Part shown: piece after piece, positions 19,489 to 25,583 of the stretch
Position numbering within the stretch: the first letter of the stretch is position 1
How the letters are laid out: each line of letters begins with the position of its first letter
IMG/VR virus record: IMGVR_UViG_3300027608_000139
Coordinates: 1 to 25,584 of that record
Source: a virus
DNA length: 25,584 nt
Direction: 5' to 3' (one strand)
Notes under the pieces: generated by a model
Database searches by the model: none
What the model was told of the DNA's origin: nothing
Seen by the model: only the letters and a program-made list of their open reading frames with translations
Position numbers and translations under genes: made by a program

Positions 19489-20626
19489 CCTCAGATGTGG
19501 TAGAAATGGTACTTGTATTGGCAGGTGATTCTACCGAACTATCCACCTTGCTATACAAATCTAAGAATGCCATTTTCGTTTCTTCATCAAAACGATTCAC
19601 ACACAAGGTGATGGCCTTCATACGATCCTTGAAAATCGTAAATGCTTTGGCAATATGTACCAAACGGCGAGTGCTGATAATTTCATCAGTTGCGCCTTCA
19701 TCATACGATTTACGAACCACATCAGCCCATTGGCATAAATGCTCTACGAATTCTGCATCAGCAATTAATGGTGACAGAATTTTCTTTTCTGTTTTGGCAT
19801 CAGGATATTCCTGTTCTACCGTAATTGGAAATCGTTCTAAGAAAGCATCATCAAGAATTTGTGATAGATACTTGCCTTCATCACTACCACGACCTTTGGT
19901 ATTGGCAGTTGCAACGATTGTGAAACCAGATTTTGGATACACCATTTCACCTGATTTCTTATTGTAATGTGGTTTGCCTTCCATAATGCCTTGCAAACAC
20001 ATCAATTTATTAGAACCACGGTCGACCTCATCAATCAACAATACTGCGCCACGCTTCATAGCGATAAGAACAGGACCATCACGATTGACCACATTACCAT
20101 TGACCAATGTGGGACCACCAAGCAAATCGGTTTCATCGGTTTCAACGGAGATATTCACACGAATACACTCACGACCTAATTCAGCACACACTTGCTCGAC
20201 CATCAAGGTCTTGCCATTACCAGATAAACCAGTAACAAAGATTGGATAGAATGATTTACTACTGATAATGTTTCTCATATCTTTAAAAAAACCAAACGGT
20301 ACATAATCAGGCCATTTTTGTGGCACCGATGGTTCGGAATCATCCAACAATTTTGGTTGGCGGAACTCTAACACTTGTGCAGGTTGTGCATAAGCAACTT
20401 CTAATTCAGGTTCTTGTTCTTTCATTTTCGCTTTTGGTTTCTCGCCACTTGGTGGTACCTTGTATTGACCACGGTCATAACGATATTGTGATTTGGTCAC
20501 CAACCAATATGGATATGGTGCACCTGATTCGTTGCAAACTTGTGTAATGCCATCTCTTGTGATAATTGATTCAGAACCAAATCGTTCTTCACACGCTACA
20601 ACGAAATGCTTTGCATTTTTATTCAT
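19466..20626 (-). CDS. AAA+ ATPase, CobS/MoxR-like
   Basis: A 386-residue protein. The N-terminal 60 residues form a separate small domain, then a Lys/Glu/Pro linker (about 58-105), then an AAA+ core: Walker A GLSGNGKT (133-140), an RVNIS(V)ETDETDLLGG segment, Walker B AVLLIDEVD (194-202), and sensor 1 TIVATANTKG. It matches the CobS-like phage ATPases annotated as cobaltochelatase subunits in marine T4-like phages, which are more broadly MoxR/CbbQ-type remodellers. No CobT/CobN partner is visible, so cobalt chelation here is not supported; a protein-remodelling role is safer. It overlaps the small gene upstream by 8 nt. Confidence 0.88.
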   Translation of the reverse strand: MNKNAKHFVVACEERFGSESIITRDGITQVCNESGAPYPYWLVTKSQYRYDRGQYKVPPSGEKPKAKMKEQEPELEVAYAQPAQVLEFRQPKLLDDSEPSVPQKWPDYVPFGFFKDMRNIISSKSFYPIFVTGLSGNGKTLMVEQVCAELGRECIRVNISVETDETDLLGGPTLVNGNVVNRDGPVLIAMKRGAVLLIDEVDRGSNKLMCLQGIMEGKPHYNKKSGEMVYPKSGFTIVATANTKGRGSDEGKYLSQILDDAFLERFPITVEQEYPDAKTEKKILSPLIADAEFVEHLCQWADVVRKSYDEGATDEIISTRRLVHIAKAFTIFKDRMKAITLCVNRFDEETKMAFLDLYSKVDSSVESPANTSTISTTSEVANQSQV

Positions 20627-20750
20627 AATGTAAATCTTTCAATTTATGTTTAACACGCCTCTTGAAGGCGACCTTTGACACCACTCTTTTTGGTTTGAAT
20701 GGTGTATTACTACAAAATAATACGAAATGTGCTCTAGTTTTCTTTTTCAT
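20619..20750 (-). CDS. Small basic phage protein, 43 residues
   Basis: A 43-residue, highly basic protein (MKKKTRAHFVLFCSNTPFKPK, then RVVSKVAFKRRVKHKLKDL). The TPFKPKxV...KKxYKRxxKHK theme is one I recall from short proteins in T4-like phages. Its stop lies inside the start of the AAA+ ATPase (ATGAATAA), so it is coupled to that gene and lies just downstream of the tRNA pair. A nucleic-acid-binding or ATPase-accessory role is possible; the function is unknown. Confidence 0.8.
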   Translation of the reverse strand: MKKKTRAHFVLFCSNTPFKPKRVVSKVAFKRRVKHKLKDLHYE

Positions 20751-20770
20751 AATATACTATTTAATACTTT

Positions 20771-20845
20771 TGGTACACGGTAGGAGAATCGAACTCCTCT
20801 TACTGCCGTGAAAGGGCAATGTCCTAACCGATAGACGAACCGTGC
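20771..20845 (-). tRNA. tRNA-Glu (anticodon TTC)
   Basis: A complete 75-nt cloverleaf with encoded CCA. The acceptor stem is GCACGGT/ACCGTGT, with an unusual G1-U72 wobble at its end. The D-arm is GTC..GAC, the anticodon stem TTGCC/GGCAG holds loop CTTTCAC (anticodon at 20812-20810), and the T-arm AGGAG-TTCGATT-CTCCT is canonical. It lies 1 nt after tRNA-Tyr in the same transcript. Confidence 0.93.
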
Positions 20846-20846
20846 A

Positions 20847-20932
20847 TGGTGGGTAAGGATGGATTCGAACCAACTCAGCCTTAGGCAACGGATTTACAGT
20901 CCGCTGTAACTCTCCAACTTTACCGCTTACCC
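20847..20932 (-). tRNA. tRNA-Tyr (anticodon GTA)
   Basis: A complete 86-nt type II tRNA with encoded CCA. The acceptor stem GGGTAAG/CTTACCC is perfect, the anticodon loop reads CTGTAAA (anticodon at 20897-20895), a long variable arm follows as expected for bacterial tRNA-Tyr, and the T-loop TTCGAAT is canonical. It is the first element after the promoter at 20946-20973. Confidence 0.95.
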
Positions 20933-20945
20933 AATTCAAACTACC

Positions 20946-20973
20946 ATTATACAGATTCCACACCAGAAGTCAA
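20946..20973 (-). promoter_or_regulatory. Promoter of the tRNA/AAA+ operon (palindrome class)
   Basis: On the minus strand, TTGACT (20973-20968), 16 bp and TATAAT (20951-20946), continuing TATAATGGTAG. It lies 14 nt upstream of tRNA-Tyr and 5 nt downstream of the palindrome at 20979-20996. Confidence 0.8.
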
Positions 20974-20978
20974 CCTAC

Positions 20979-20996
20979 TGTTGTGTCCATACAACA
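20979..20996. promoter_or_regulatory. 18-bp palindrome, operator-like (copy 2)
   Basis: TGTTGTGTCCATACAACA, differing from copy 1 only in the two central bases. It starts 3 nt after the stop codon of the upstream gene (21000) and ends 5 nt from the -35 box, as in the other copies. Confidence 0.72.
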
Positions 20997-20999
20997 CTT

Positions 21000-21335
21000 T
21001 TAGTACCATGTTCTATGTTTTTCTGCAATATGTTCCAAACCATCGTATTGTACCACTTCCCAATTCACATCATCGGGTATTTCCACAATTTTTAGATTGG
21101 CAGCAAAACCAAATGATTTACTACCTAAATCTTCAACAACTTTAATCAACACAGAATCATTTCGTTCAATGTCCCTGCTTTCAAAATCTTCATTGGTATC
21201 AACATTTGTATATAATGTTATACCAAATGTGGTTTTTTCTTTTTTCAATTTGATGCCTTTGCGGTCAGCATATGTTTCGATTGCCAAATCAGACAAAGAA
21301 AAACCACCATAATCACAATTAATTACTATTTTCAT
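21000..21335 (-). CDS. Conserved phage protein of unknown function, 111 residues
   Basis: A 111-residue protein beginning MKIVINCDYGGFSLSDLAIE and ending in a strongly conserved IVEIPDDVNWEVVQYDGLEHIAEKHRTWY segment. Both ends match phage proteins I recall, which share the MKIVIN..YGGFSLS opening and the EIPDDVxWxIxxYDGxExVxExHRxW ending; none has a known role. It overlaps the SWIM-like gene by 17 nt and ends the operon, just upstream of the palindrome. Confidence 0.82.
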   Translation of the reverse strand: MKIVINCDYGGFSLSDLAIETYADRKGIKLKKEKTTFGITLYTNVDTNEDFESRDIERNDSVLIKVVEDLGSKSFGFAANLKIVEIPDDVNWEVVQYDGLEHIAEKHRTWY

Positions 21336-21714
21336 TTCTTATCTGCTCACTATGTTTACATTTACCACGATAGGCATACCCTATACAATTACATTGATAT
21401 TTACCAGATTCTAGAGTGATGGTATAGGTCTTGCCTGAATCACTTACAACCTGCCAATGAGGCACATTCAAAGCCTCTGGCTGTTGAATCACCACCGTTG
21501 CGCCAATGGCGTCCAATTCTTTGTGTTTGACCTTGATAAACTTACGCCTACGAGTGTCCATTGGTATTGGTTTGTTGAATACCTTAATCTCACCATCACT
21601 CTCACGAGCATAGGCCAAAATATTGGATTTACCATCAAACAAATAGATATGATTAGGCACCACGAACTCTGGTTCATTCCATTCGGTAACTTCTTTATAT
21701 GCACTAATACTCAT
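21319..21714 (-). CDS. Protein with a C-terminal SWIM-type zinc finger
   Basis: A 131-residue protein. The C-terminal 35 residues (GKYQCNCIGYAYRGKCKHSEQ) follow the SWIM pattern C-x-C-xn-C-x-H, a zinc site found in DNA-binding and protein-interaction modules. The first 95 residues are beta-rich without a known motif. ATG at 21714 is chosen over an upstream GTG because it overlaps the previous stop (TAATG). Zinc binding is well supported; the partner or DNA target is unknown. Confidence 0.78.
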   Translation of the reverse strand: MSISAYKEVTEWNEPEFVVPNHIYLFDGKSNILAYARESDGEIKVFNKPIPMDTRRRKFIKVKHKELDAIGATVVIQQPEALNVPHWQVVSDSGKTYTITLESGKYQCNCIGYAYRGKCKHSEQIRNENSN

Positions 21715-21905
21715 TAACACCTACCATCCAAATCTTCATCACGCCACTGGTCGTTTTCACCAGTTTCTTGCCAAACATTTAAAATCTTGGCATCAGGCCA
21801 ACCGAGTTTAATACTATACACCGCCTCTTGTGCTGAGATAGCAGAAACTCCTTCATACTGAGTATGAACCGAATCGTCCATAAATTCTACAAGGTAATAA
21901 TTCAT
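21714..21905 (-). CDS. Unknown acidic phage protein, 63 residues
   Basis: A 63-residue protein (MNYYLVEFMDDSVHTQYEGV, then SAISAQEAVYSIKLGWPDAK, then NVWQETGENDQWRDEDLDGRC). The pattern of short beta-strands and a helix ending in an AxxxxxxxxPxAxI segment is typical of small phage host-interaction-sized proteins. It shares 4 nt with the upstream gene and one base with the next. No function known. Confidence 0.72.
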   Translation of the reverse strand: MNYYLVEFMDDSVHTQYEGVSAISAQEAVYSIKLGWPDAKILNVWQETGENDQWRDEDLDGRC

Positions 21906-22078
21906 TTCTTTGCCTTTATTTTATTAATGGCATCCATAGCATCAGGATATTCCTGCATCCACGAAACCAACTCATCATTCTTCATCACATCTTGCAACGG
22001 ATCTTTTGGTCGTGTATTGACCACAATATTATACTTGGCCAATTTATTCCAATCGATTTGATAATTGTTTTTATTCAT
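21902..22078 (-). CDS. Unknown phage protein, 58 residues
   Basis: A 58-residue protein (MNKNNYQIDWNKLAKYNIVV, then NTRPKDPLQDVMKNDELVSW, then MQEYPDAMDAINKIKAKK). The start at 22078 is chosen because GGAG lies 6 nt upstream and it overlaps the previous stop by 8 nt. Mostly helical; it carries no recognisable motif. Confidence 0.68.
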   Translation of the reverse strand: MNKNNYQIDWNKLAKYNIVVNTRPKDPLQDVMKNDELVSWMQEYPDAMDAINKIKAKK

Positions 22079-22250
22079 CTTCATCTCCACCAACATAAAC
22101 TTCTTGGTAAATTGTTTTGATGATTTCGTTTGAATATTCATCAGCACAATATTCTTTTACATCTTGAACTTCATAAAAGCTTAAATGAATGATTCGGCCG
22201 GATTCAAACTCAACCATGTAAACATTTTCAACATCAGAATCGTAACTCAT
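22071..22250 (-). CDS. Unknown acidic phage protein, 59 residues
   Basis: A 59-residue acidic protein (MSYDSDVENVYMVEFESGR, then IIHLSFYEVQDVKEYCADEY, then SNEIIKTIYQEVYVGGDEDE). Beta-strand then helix, with an acidic tail. It starts 1 nt after the stop of the gene at 22252-22443, and its own end overlaps the next start by 8 nt, so it belongs to the coupled run. Function unknown. Confidence 0.72.
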   Translation of the reverse strand: MSYDSDVENVYMVEFESGRIIHLSFYEVQDVKEYCADEYSNEIIKTIYQEVYVGGDEDE

Positions 22251-22251
22251 A

Positions 22252-22443
22252 TCAAACTCCTACAATATTGGTATTATACCGCTCTTCATAAATCTTAACA
22301 ATCGTATCATCAGTCAGCTCACGCAAATTATCTGTAAGCAATTCTTTTGTTACCATTACCAATTCTGTTTTTTTCATTTTTTTAATATCTTTCATAGAAT
22401 CGGCAACTAATTCATTAATCAATCTATCAATCGTTTTACTCAT
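22252..22443 (-). CDS. Unknown helical phage protein, 63 residues
   Basis: A 63-residue protein that looks entirely helical (MSKTIDRLINELVADSMKDI, then KKMKKTELVMVTKELLTDNL, then RELTDDTIVKIYEERYNTN). Separated from its neighbours by 1-2 nt. No motif, no signal. Function unknown. Confidence 0.68.
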   Translation of the reverse strand: MSKTIDRLINELVADSMKDIKKMKKTELVMVTKELLTDNLRELTDDTIVKIYEERYNTNIVGV

Positions 22444-22445
22444 AA

Positions 22446-22685
22446 TTAATCCAATAAAATCATGTAAGCATTACCATTGTTGGTACGAAACCAATCAAGG
22501 GCTTTACGCAAACCTTTATAATCACCAATCAATTCACAACCTTTAAGGTAATCATAAACCGCAACCTCATCAGGCGTTAGAATGGTACTTTCACCACTAA
22601 ATGGATTTTGAACTTTAACTGGTTCTTTATCAAGCACCATAATGCCAGGAAATAAATCTTGAATTGCTTTTTTTGCCTTACTCAT
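22446..22685 (-). CDS. Conserved small phage protein, 79 residues
   Basis: A 79-residue protein (MSKAKKAIQDLFPGIMVLDK, then VQNPFSGESTILTPDEVAVYDYLKG, then GLRKALDWFRTNNGNAYMILLD). The NPFSGxSxxLTPDEVAVYDxIKG...LxWFRTNNxxAYMxLLD theme is one I recall from diverse phages, unnamed. The start overlaps the upstream stop by 4 nt. No enzymatic motif. Confidence 0.8.
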   Translation of the reverse strand: MSKAKKAIQDLFPGIMVLDKEPVKVQNPFSGESTILTPDEVAVYDYLKGCELIGDYKGLRKALDWFRTNNGNAYMILLD

Positions 22686-23131
22686 GCTGTTTCCTTTTCT
22701 TTACAGAATTCCACAAACTCAGGTAATGAACCAGAGAAAATAACTTCACTCTCATAATCACTACTCATGCCAAACATATTGCAACCACAATAATACACTT
22801 CAATTTTGAATTGACCATCAACATTCAAAATGTGATACTCATAATCTTGGCCACATGATTGTTGAACAACAGGATGCAAATAGAATTGACCTGCACCATC
22901 TTTGAAGTTTGCTACCATCTGTGCAGCCAAACAACCCATGCCATTGAAAAATCTCTCATTGGCACCAAGGCGTAGGCCATTGGTCATTGTACCGCTTGAT
23001 AGAAACTCTGCCAACTCAGCACCATGGCCAGATGGATAACCATCGTATTGGCGGTACATATTGATAATACGCTCAGCGGCCTCACCGCTCTTGGATTCGT
23101 TATAAACGAATGTTAAACTTCTGGTACCCAT
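22682..23131 (-). CDS. Conserved phage protein of unknown function, 149 residues
   Basis: A 149-residue protein beginning MGTRSLTFVYNESKSGEA. The block of YRQYDGYPSGHGAELAEFL (about 28-46), a following GMGCLAAQMVANFK and a late EYHILN-VDGQFKIEVY are strongly conserved in unrelated phages, as I recall. Start at 23131 is preferred over one 18 nt earlier because GGAG lies 8 nt upstream. The function is not known to me; the compact Tyr-rich fold suggests a small soluble domain. Confidence 0.85.
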   Translation of the reverse strand: MGTRSLTFVYNESKSGEAAERIINMYRQYDGYPSGHGAELAEFLSSGTMTNGLRLGANERFFNGMGCLAAQMVANFKDGAGQFYLHPVVQQSCGQDYEYHILNVDGQFKIEVYYCGCNMFGMSSDYESEVIFSGSLPEFVEFCKEKETA

Positions 23132-23145
23132 AATATAAACTCCAA

Positions 23146-23232
23146 TCAAATAAGAATAAGTGTTGGTTTTTCTTTATAGTCTATAGCCAACAAAAAAGAC
23201 TGCTGCTGTTTAGGCCGTTTATAGTCCGCCAA
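23146..23232 (-). CDS. Candidate 28-residue protein with TTG start
   Basis: A 28-codon frame (MADYKRPKQQQSFLLAIDYKEKPTLILI written from the TTG; first 20 residues MADYKRPKQQQSFLLAIDYK). A strong GGAGGAAT Shine-Dalgarno lies 6 nt upstream of the TTG, and the frame ends 15 nt before the next ATG. It fills a 110-nt gap in an otherwise gapless run of genes. Support rests on the ribosome-binding site and spacing, with no homology recognised. Confidence 0.5.
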   Translation of the reverse strand: MADYKRPKQQQSFLLAIDYKEKPTLILI

Positions 23233-23258
23233 GGATATTCCTCCATTAAGACTTCATA

Positions 23259-23573
23259 CTAATGACTACGATTATTAGCCCACTTCACACCACGCTGAAA
23301 TGCCTCAAGCTCAATACGAATCTCATGAACTGCACGAGCATCACGCTGATACACATCAAACGCTTTTGCATCACGCTTACGAGTGGAACTGGCACCACGC
23401 CTACGAGGACCACGGAACATTACAAAATATTTGGTGAAATCAATAAACTGTTTGAGTTGCTCGTAATTGTCAATCGGTACGCCTTTGTAAACTGACCGAA
23501 AACCAATTGGCGAATGATGATTAGCAAATATAGATTGCATAATATCTTCTTTCTGTTGAAAACTTAATTGCAT
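23259..23573 (-). CDS. Small basic phage protein, 104 residues
   Basis: A 104-residue protein with a Lys/Arg-rich middle (FRGPRRRGASSTRKRDAKAFD) flanked by ordered segments (GFRSVYKGVPIDNYEQLKQFIDFTKYF and ARAVHEIRIELEAFQRGVKW). The first ATG with a GGAG 7 nt upstream (at 23573) is used; another ATG 33 nt further in is possible. The basic centre suggests nucleic-acid contact. No family recognised. Confidence 0.68.
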   Translation of the reverse strand: MQLSFQQKEDIMQSIFANHHSPIGFRSVYKGVPIDNYEQLKQFIDFTKYFVMFRGPRRRGASSTRKRDAKAFDVYQRDARAVHEIRIELEAFQRGVKWANNRSH

Positions 23574-23575
23574 AA

Positions 23576-23869
23576 TTACGCTCCACACCATCTAATATGA
23601 TTAAAATTACCACTTAATACATTACCACGAATAAAGTTTCTTGCTGGTGCATTCCATGATGCTGATTTGAGAATATCACCTTGCTTAAACTTCTTATCAT
23701 CCACCAACATCACCCACGAATGTGAACTGCGTTGATTATCTTCCATGATGATATGCACATACTTACGACCAACAGCAGCATAAAACTTTTTACTATTGTA
23801 AGCCGCTGTATTGGTATAATCATCTGCCAAATGTTTAACATACGCATCAATGCCTTCGTATAAATCCAT
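23576..23869 (-). CDS. Unknown phage protein, 97 residues
   Basis: A 97-residue protein (MDLYEGIDAYVKHLADDYT, then AVGRKYVHIIMEDNQRSSHSWVML, then ILKSASWNAPARNFIRGNVLSG). Beta-strand-rich in the middle, with the conserved-looking SASWNxPARNFxRGNV block that I recall from phages. 2 nt separate it from the basic gene. Function unknown. Confidence 0.75.
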   Translation of the reverse strand: MDLYEGIDAYVKHLADDYTNTAAYNSKKFYAAVGRKYVHIIMEDNQRSSHSWVMLVDDKKFKQGDILKSASWNAPARNFIRGNVLSGNFNHIRWCGA

Positions 23870-23870
23870 A

Positions 23871-24155
23871 TTAACCTCTACTCAAATTAATCACACGAAA
23901 ATCAAATTCCATAAAACTGGTCTGGTGTGGCACAAACATAATTTTACCAACACGATTCTTTTTATTAGGTTTGGTTTCAAACTTAACAAATTTGTCAGCA
24001 GTCACCGTAACCTTATAGCAATTAAAACCAGGTTCATTACAATTAACCTGCTCTACCACACCTTCAATAAATGCATCATCACGACCAGCACATGGTGCAA
24101 AATCATATGCACGAATCACATCACCAACTTTTGCAATACCTTCAAATTTCAACAT
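23871..24155 (-). CDS. Unknown phage protein, 94 residues
   Basis: A 94-residue beta-rich protein (MLKFEGIAKVGDVIRAYDFA, then CAGRDDAFIEGVVEQVNC, then KIMFVPHQTSFMEFDFRVINL). The pattern of a small beta-barrel with GDxIRAYDF...GVVEQV...VTVTADK is one I recall from several phages. The start at 24155 has AGG 6 nt upstream and lies 30 nt after the -10 box at 24185-24190, so it is the first gene of its operon. Function unknown. Confidence 0.76.
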   Translation of the reverse strand: MLKFEGIAKVGDVIRAYDFAPCAGRDDAFIEGVVEQVNCNEPGFNCYKVTVTADKFVKFETKPNKKNRVGKIMFVPHQTSFMEFDFRVINLSRG

Positions 24156-24184
24156 AATGTACCTTTCATTCAATTTATACTACC

Positions 24185-24212
24185 ATTATACACTTACCAC
24201 AGGGGTTTTCAA
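24185..24212 (-). promoter_or_regulatory. Promoter of the palindrome class (copy 3)
   Basis: On the minus strand, TTGAAA (24212-24207), 16 bp and TATAAT (24190-24185), continuing TATAATGGTAG. The spacer contains ACCCCT, which can pair with AGGGGC just upstream of the -35. The palindrome at 24218-24235 ends 5 nt upstream. Confidence 0.78.
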
Positions 24213-24217
24213 GCCCC

Positions 24218-24235
24218 TGTTGTAAATATACAACA
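24218..24235. promoter_or_regulatory. 18-bp palindrome, operator-like (copy 3)
   Basis: TGTTGTAAATATACAACA, perfect 7-bp arms TGTTGTA/TACAACA. It abuts the stop codon of the upstream gene (24236) and ends 5 nt from the -35 box. Confidence 0.7.
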
Positions 24236-24367
24236 CTATTTGGTTTTCTTGATAGAATAACCTTTTAATAAAACCCATTCAACATATGCTTCAACGATTG
24301 CCGGTGTATCTGGCCGTTCCTGTTGTAATGCCTTTAATTCTTTGATTGTAAATTCCCATTTACTCAT
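24236..24367 (-). CDS. Small phage protein, 43 residues
   Basis: A 43-residue protein (MSKWEFTIKELKALQQERPD, then TPAIVEAYVEWVLLKGYSIK). Two helices with a short linker. It starts 2 nt after the stop of the preceding gene. The stop codon abuts the palindrome at 24218-24235. The pattern is short and gives no family call. Confidence 0.68.
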   Translation of the reverse strand: MSKWEFTIKELKALQQERPDTPAIVEAYVEWVLLKGYSIKKTK

Positions 24368-24369
24368 AA

Positions 24370-24543
24370 TTATGCCAAACTTTCATATTCTTCGATAATG
24401 TGCCGTTCTGGTATATTATCATATTTTTCAATAAGCAGCTCTTTAAGAGCTTCAAACAATTCACCACGGTTCAATGTTTGAAAATAATTCATTTCATCAC
24501 GAACCAAGGCTTCACGCATACGGTCAACATTTGAGATACTCAT
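24370..24543 (-). CDS. Small acidic phage protein, 57 residues
   Basis: A 57-residue, helical protein (MSISNVDRMREALVRDEMNY, then FQTLNRGELFEALKELLIEK, then YDNIPERHIIEEYESLA). The ATG at 24543 overlaps the upstream stop by 4 nt (ATGA) and is preferred over an earlier start inside the upstream gene. No family recognised. Confidence 0.72.
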   Translation of the reverse strand: MSISNVDRMREALVRDEMNYFQTLNRGELFEALKELLIEKYDNIPERHIIEEYESLA

Positions 24544-25073
24544 TCTTCTTCGTTCTCCTCTTCCCATTCACGCATATTCTCCGTGATACCATACATTTCG
24601 TTTAGAGTTTCTGGTAACATATCTTCCGCTTCGTCAGCAGACATACCAGAATAATCGTAATACTCGTCCGCACCTTCATACATTCCAGTGAAACCCATAC
24701 CAGGTTCATAGTAGTATGCACGAACCTCAAAACCTAGTGCTTCGAGCTTTTCGTATGCCTGTATTGGAGGACCCCATGGTGAATCAAAGGCACCAACCAA
24801 TACACCATGCTCATTGATTTCTACACCATATGGCGAGATATCCCACTTGGTACCCCAATTATTCACACACCACGAGTACCAGTCAGAATAACCGTATTTG
24901 GCGACCAATGCTTCATCAGACTCACGAGCAGGCGCCGTGGTGTCTTCCAATTCTTTTGGTAATGGAATAAACTCATTCAACAATGTACCATCAGCAAATG
25001 CTTTGGCGGCACGCTCGACCATCGCTTTATCAGGATGGGACAACTCAATATTATTATTACACCAATTTGGCAT
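24540..25073 (-). CDS. YubB/DUF1281 ferredoxin-like-fold protein
   Basis: A 177-residue protein beginning MPNWCNNNIELSHPDKAMV. The MPNWCxNxxxxxx opening, the FIPLPKEL segment, SDWYSWCVNNWGTKWDI (about 66-82) and FDSPWGPPIQAYEKL (about 98-112) are the signature of the YubB-like ferredoxin-like domain (DUF1281), widespread in plasmids and phages with no proven activity. The C-terminus is a Tyr/Asp/Glu-rich acidic tail. ATG at 25073 is preferred over a TTG two codons earlier because GAGGAG lies 8 nt upstream of it. Function unknown. Confidence 0.85.
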   Translation of the reverse strand: MPNWCNNNIELSHPDKAMVERAAKAFADGTLLNEFIPLPKELEDTTAPARESDEALVAKYGYSDWYSWCVNNWGTKWDISPYGVEINEHGVLVGAFDSPWGPPIQAYEKLEALGFEVRAYYYEPGMGFTGMYEGADEYYDYSGMSADEAEDMLPETLNEMYGITENMREWEEENEEE

Positions 25074-25075
25074 AC

Positions 25076-25159
25076 TCAAAACTCCTCAATAACAAAATAA
25101 ATTAATAACGCTGAAACGACCATATACAACAAAATACCAATAGTGATTGCGACCATCAT
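25076..25159 (-). CDS. Tiny membrane protein, 27 residues
   Basis: A 27-residue almost entirely hydrophobic frame (MMVAITIGILLYMVVSALLI, then YFVIEEF), one membrane helix. Its start overlaps the upstream stop in an ATGATGG junction, with AAGG nearby, and it contains the Shine-Dalgarno (GAGGAG) of the next gene. Coding status is likely from coupling and composition. Function unknown. Confidence 0.6.
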   Translation of the reverse strand: MMVAITIGILLYMVVSALLIYFVIEEF

Positions 25160-25278
25160 ACCTTGATTACTCGCTCAATATTCAAAGCAATATCAAACTT
25201 ACGAAATTGCTCATTGGCATATGCTACCGCTGTTGCATATGAATCAAAAAGTAAACCATCACACACATAAAAAGTCAT
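25156..25278 (-). CDS. Small phage protein, 40 residues
   Basis: A 40-residue protein (MTFYVCDGLLFDSYATAVAY, then ANEQFRKFDIALNIERVIKV). A beta-strand, a helix and a second strand. It has GGAG 7 nt upstream and is the first gene after the consensus promoter at 25302-25330. Its stop lies in the next start. No family recognised. Confidence 0.7.
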   Translation of the reverse strand: MTFYVCDGLLFDSYATAVAYANEQFRKFDIALNIERVIKV

Positions 25279-25301
25279 ACATTTTCTCCACTTAAAAGAC
25301 C

Positions 25302-25330
25302 ATTATACAGGAAACTGGTAGAAATGTCAA
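25302..25330 (-). promoter_or_regulatory. Consensus sigma70 promoter
   Basis: On the minus strand, TTGACA (25330-25325), 17 bp and TATAAT (25307-25302), both perfect consensus boxes, continuing TATAATGGT. It is the strongest promoter in the window and drives the 40-residue gene and its followers early in infection. Confidence 0.9.
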
Positions 25331-25341
25331 TACCCTGTATA

Positions 25342-25366
25342 ATAGTCGACCAAATCGGTCAACTAT
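25342..25366. repeat. Imperfect inverted repeat upstream of the consensus promoter
   Basis: ATAGTCGACC-AAATC-GGTCAACTAT: 10-nt arms with one mismatch around a 5-nt centre. It lies 7 nt downstream of the upstream stop (25374) and 11 nt upstream of the -35 box. A terminator hairpin without a real T-run, or an operator, are both possible. It differs from the 18-bp TGTTGT palindrome in sequence and spacing. Confidence 0.5.
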
Positions 25367-25373
25367 TCAAAAC

Positions 25374-25583
25374 TTAATCACAAATATTTACCGAACAACT
25401 AAGAATTAATTGCCGTTTGACAATATCCACACCAAGTATCGTATCGGCATTTGACCACCGTAAGGCACCATAACCACTCTGATTGGTACCAAGTTTGCCA
25501 GCGTTTTTCCACGCTTCACAAATTGCCAAGGTCACCGCTGGTGTCAATTCACCATCATATTCAATATCCACCGAATCTTGCCA
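25374..25583 (-). CDS. C-terminal fragment of an unknown phage protein (partial)
   Basis: The frame is open from the window edge, so this is the 3' end of a longer gene. The visible 69 residues (WQDSVDIEYDGELTPAVTLA, then ICEAWKNAGKLGTNQSGYGA, then a beta-strand end with LILSCSVNICD) show no recognisable motif. A GTG codon at 25571 could be an internal start. No function can be given. Confidence 0.6.
   Translation of the reverse strand, partial: WQDSVDIEYDGELTPAVTLAICEAWKNAGKLGTNQSGYGALRWSNADTILGVDIVKRQLILSCSVNICD

Noticed and set aside
19482-20249. Three plus-strand frames opposite the AAA+ ATPase
   Set aside because: They are shadows of a strongly supported minus-strand gene; no ribosome-binding sites or plausible proteins.
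19466-20626. A cobalamin biosynthesis role for the CobS-like ATPase
   Set aside because: No CobN or CobT partner is present in the window, and the AAA+ core alone does not define the substrate.
20757-20963. A 68-residue minus-strand frame across the tRNA pair
   Set aside because: It simply reads through both tRNA genes, which are fully formed.
18273-24235. The TGTTGT palindromes as intrinsic terminators
   Set aside because: Stems are short with no T-run after them, while their distance to the -35 boxes is constant.
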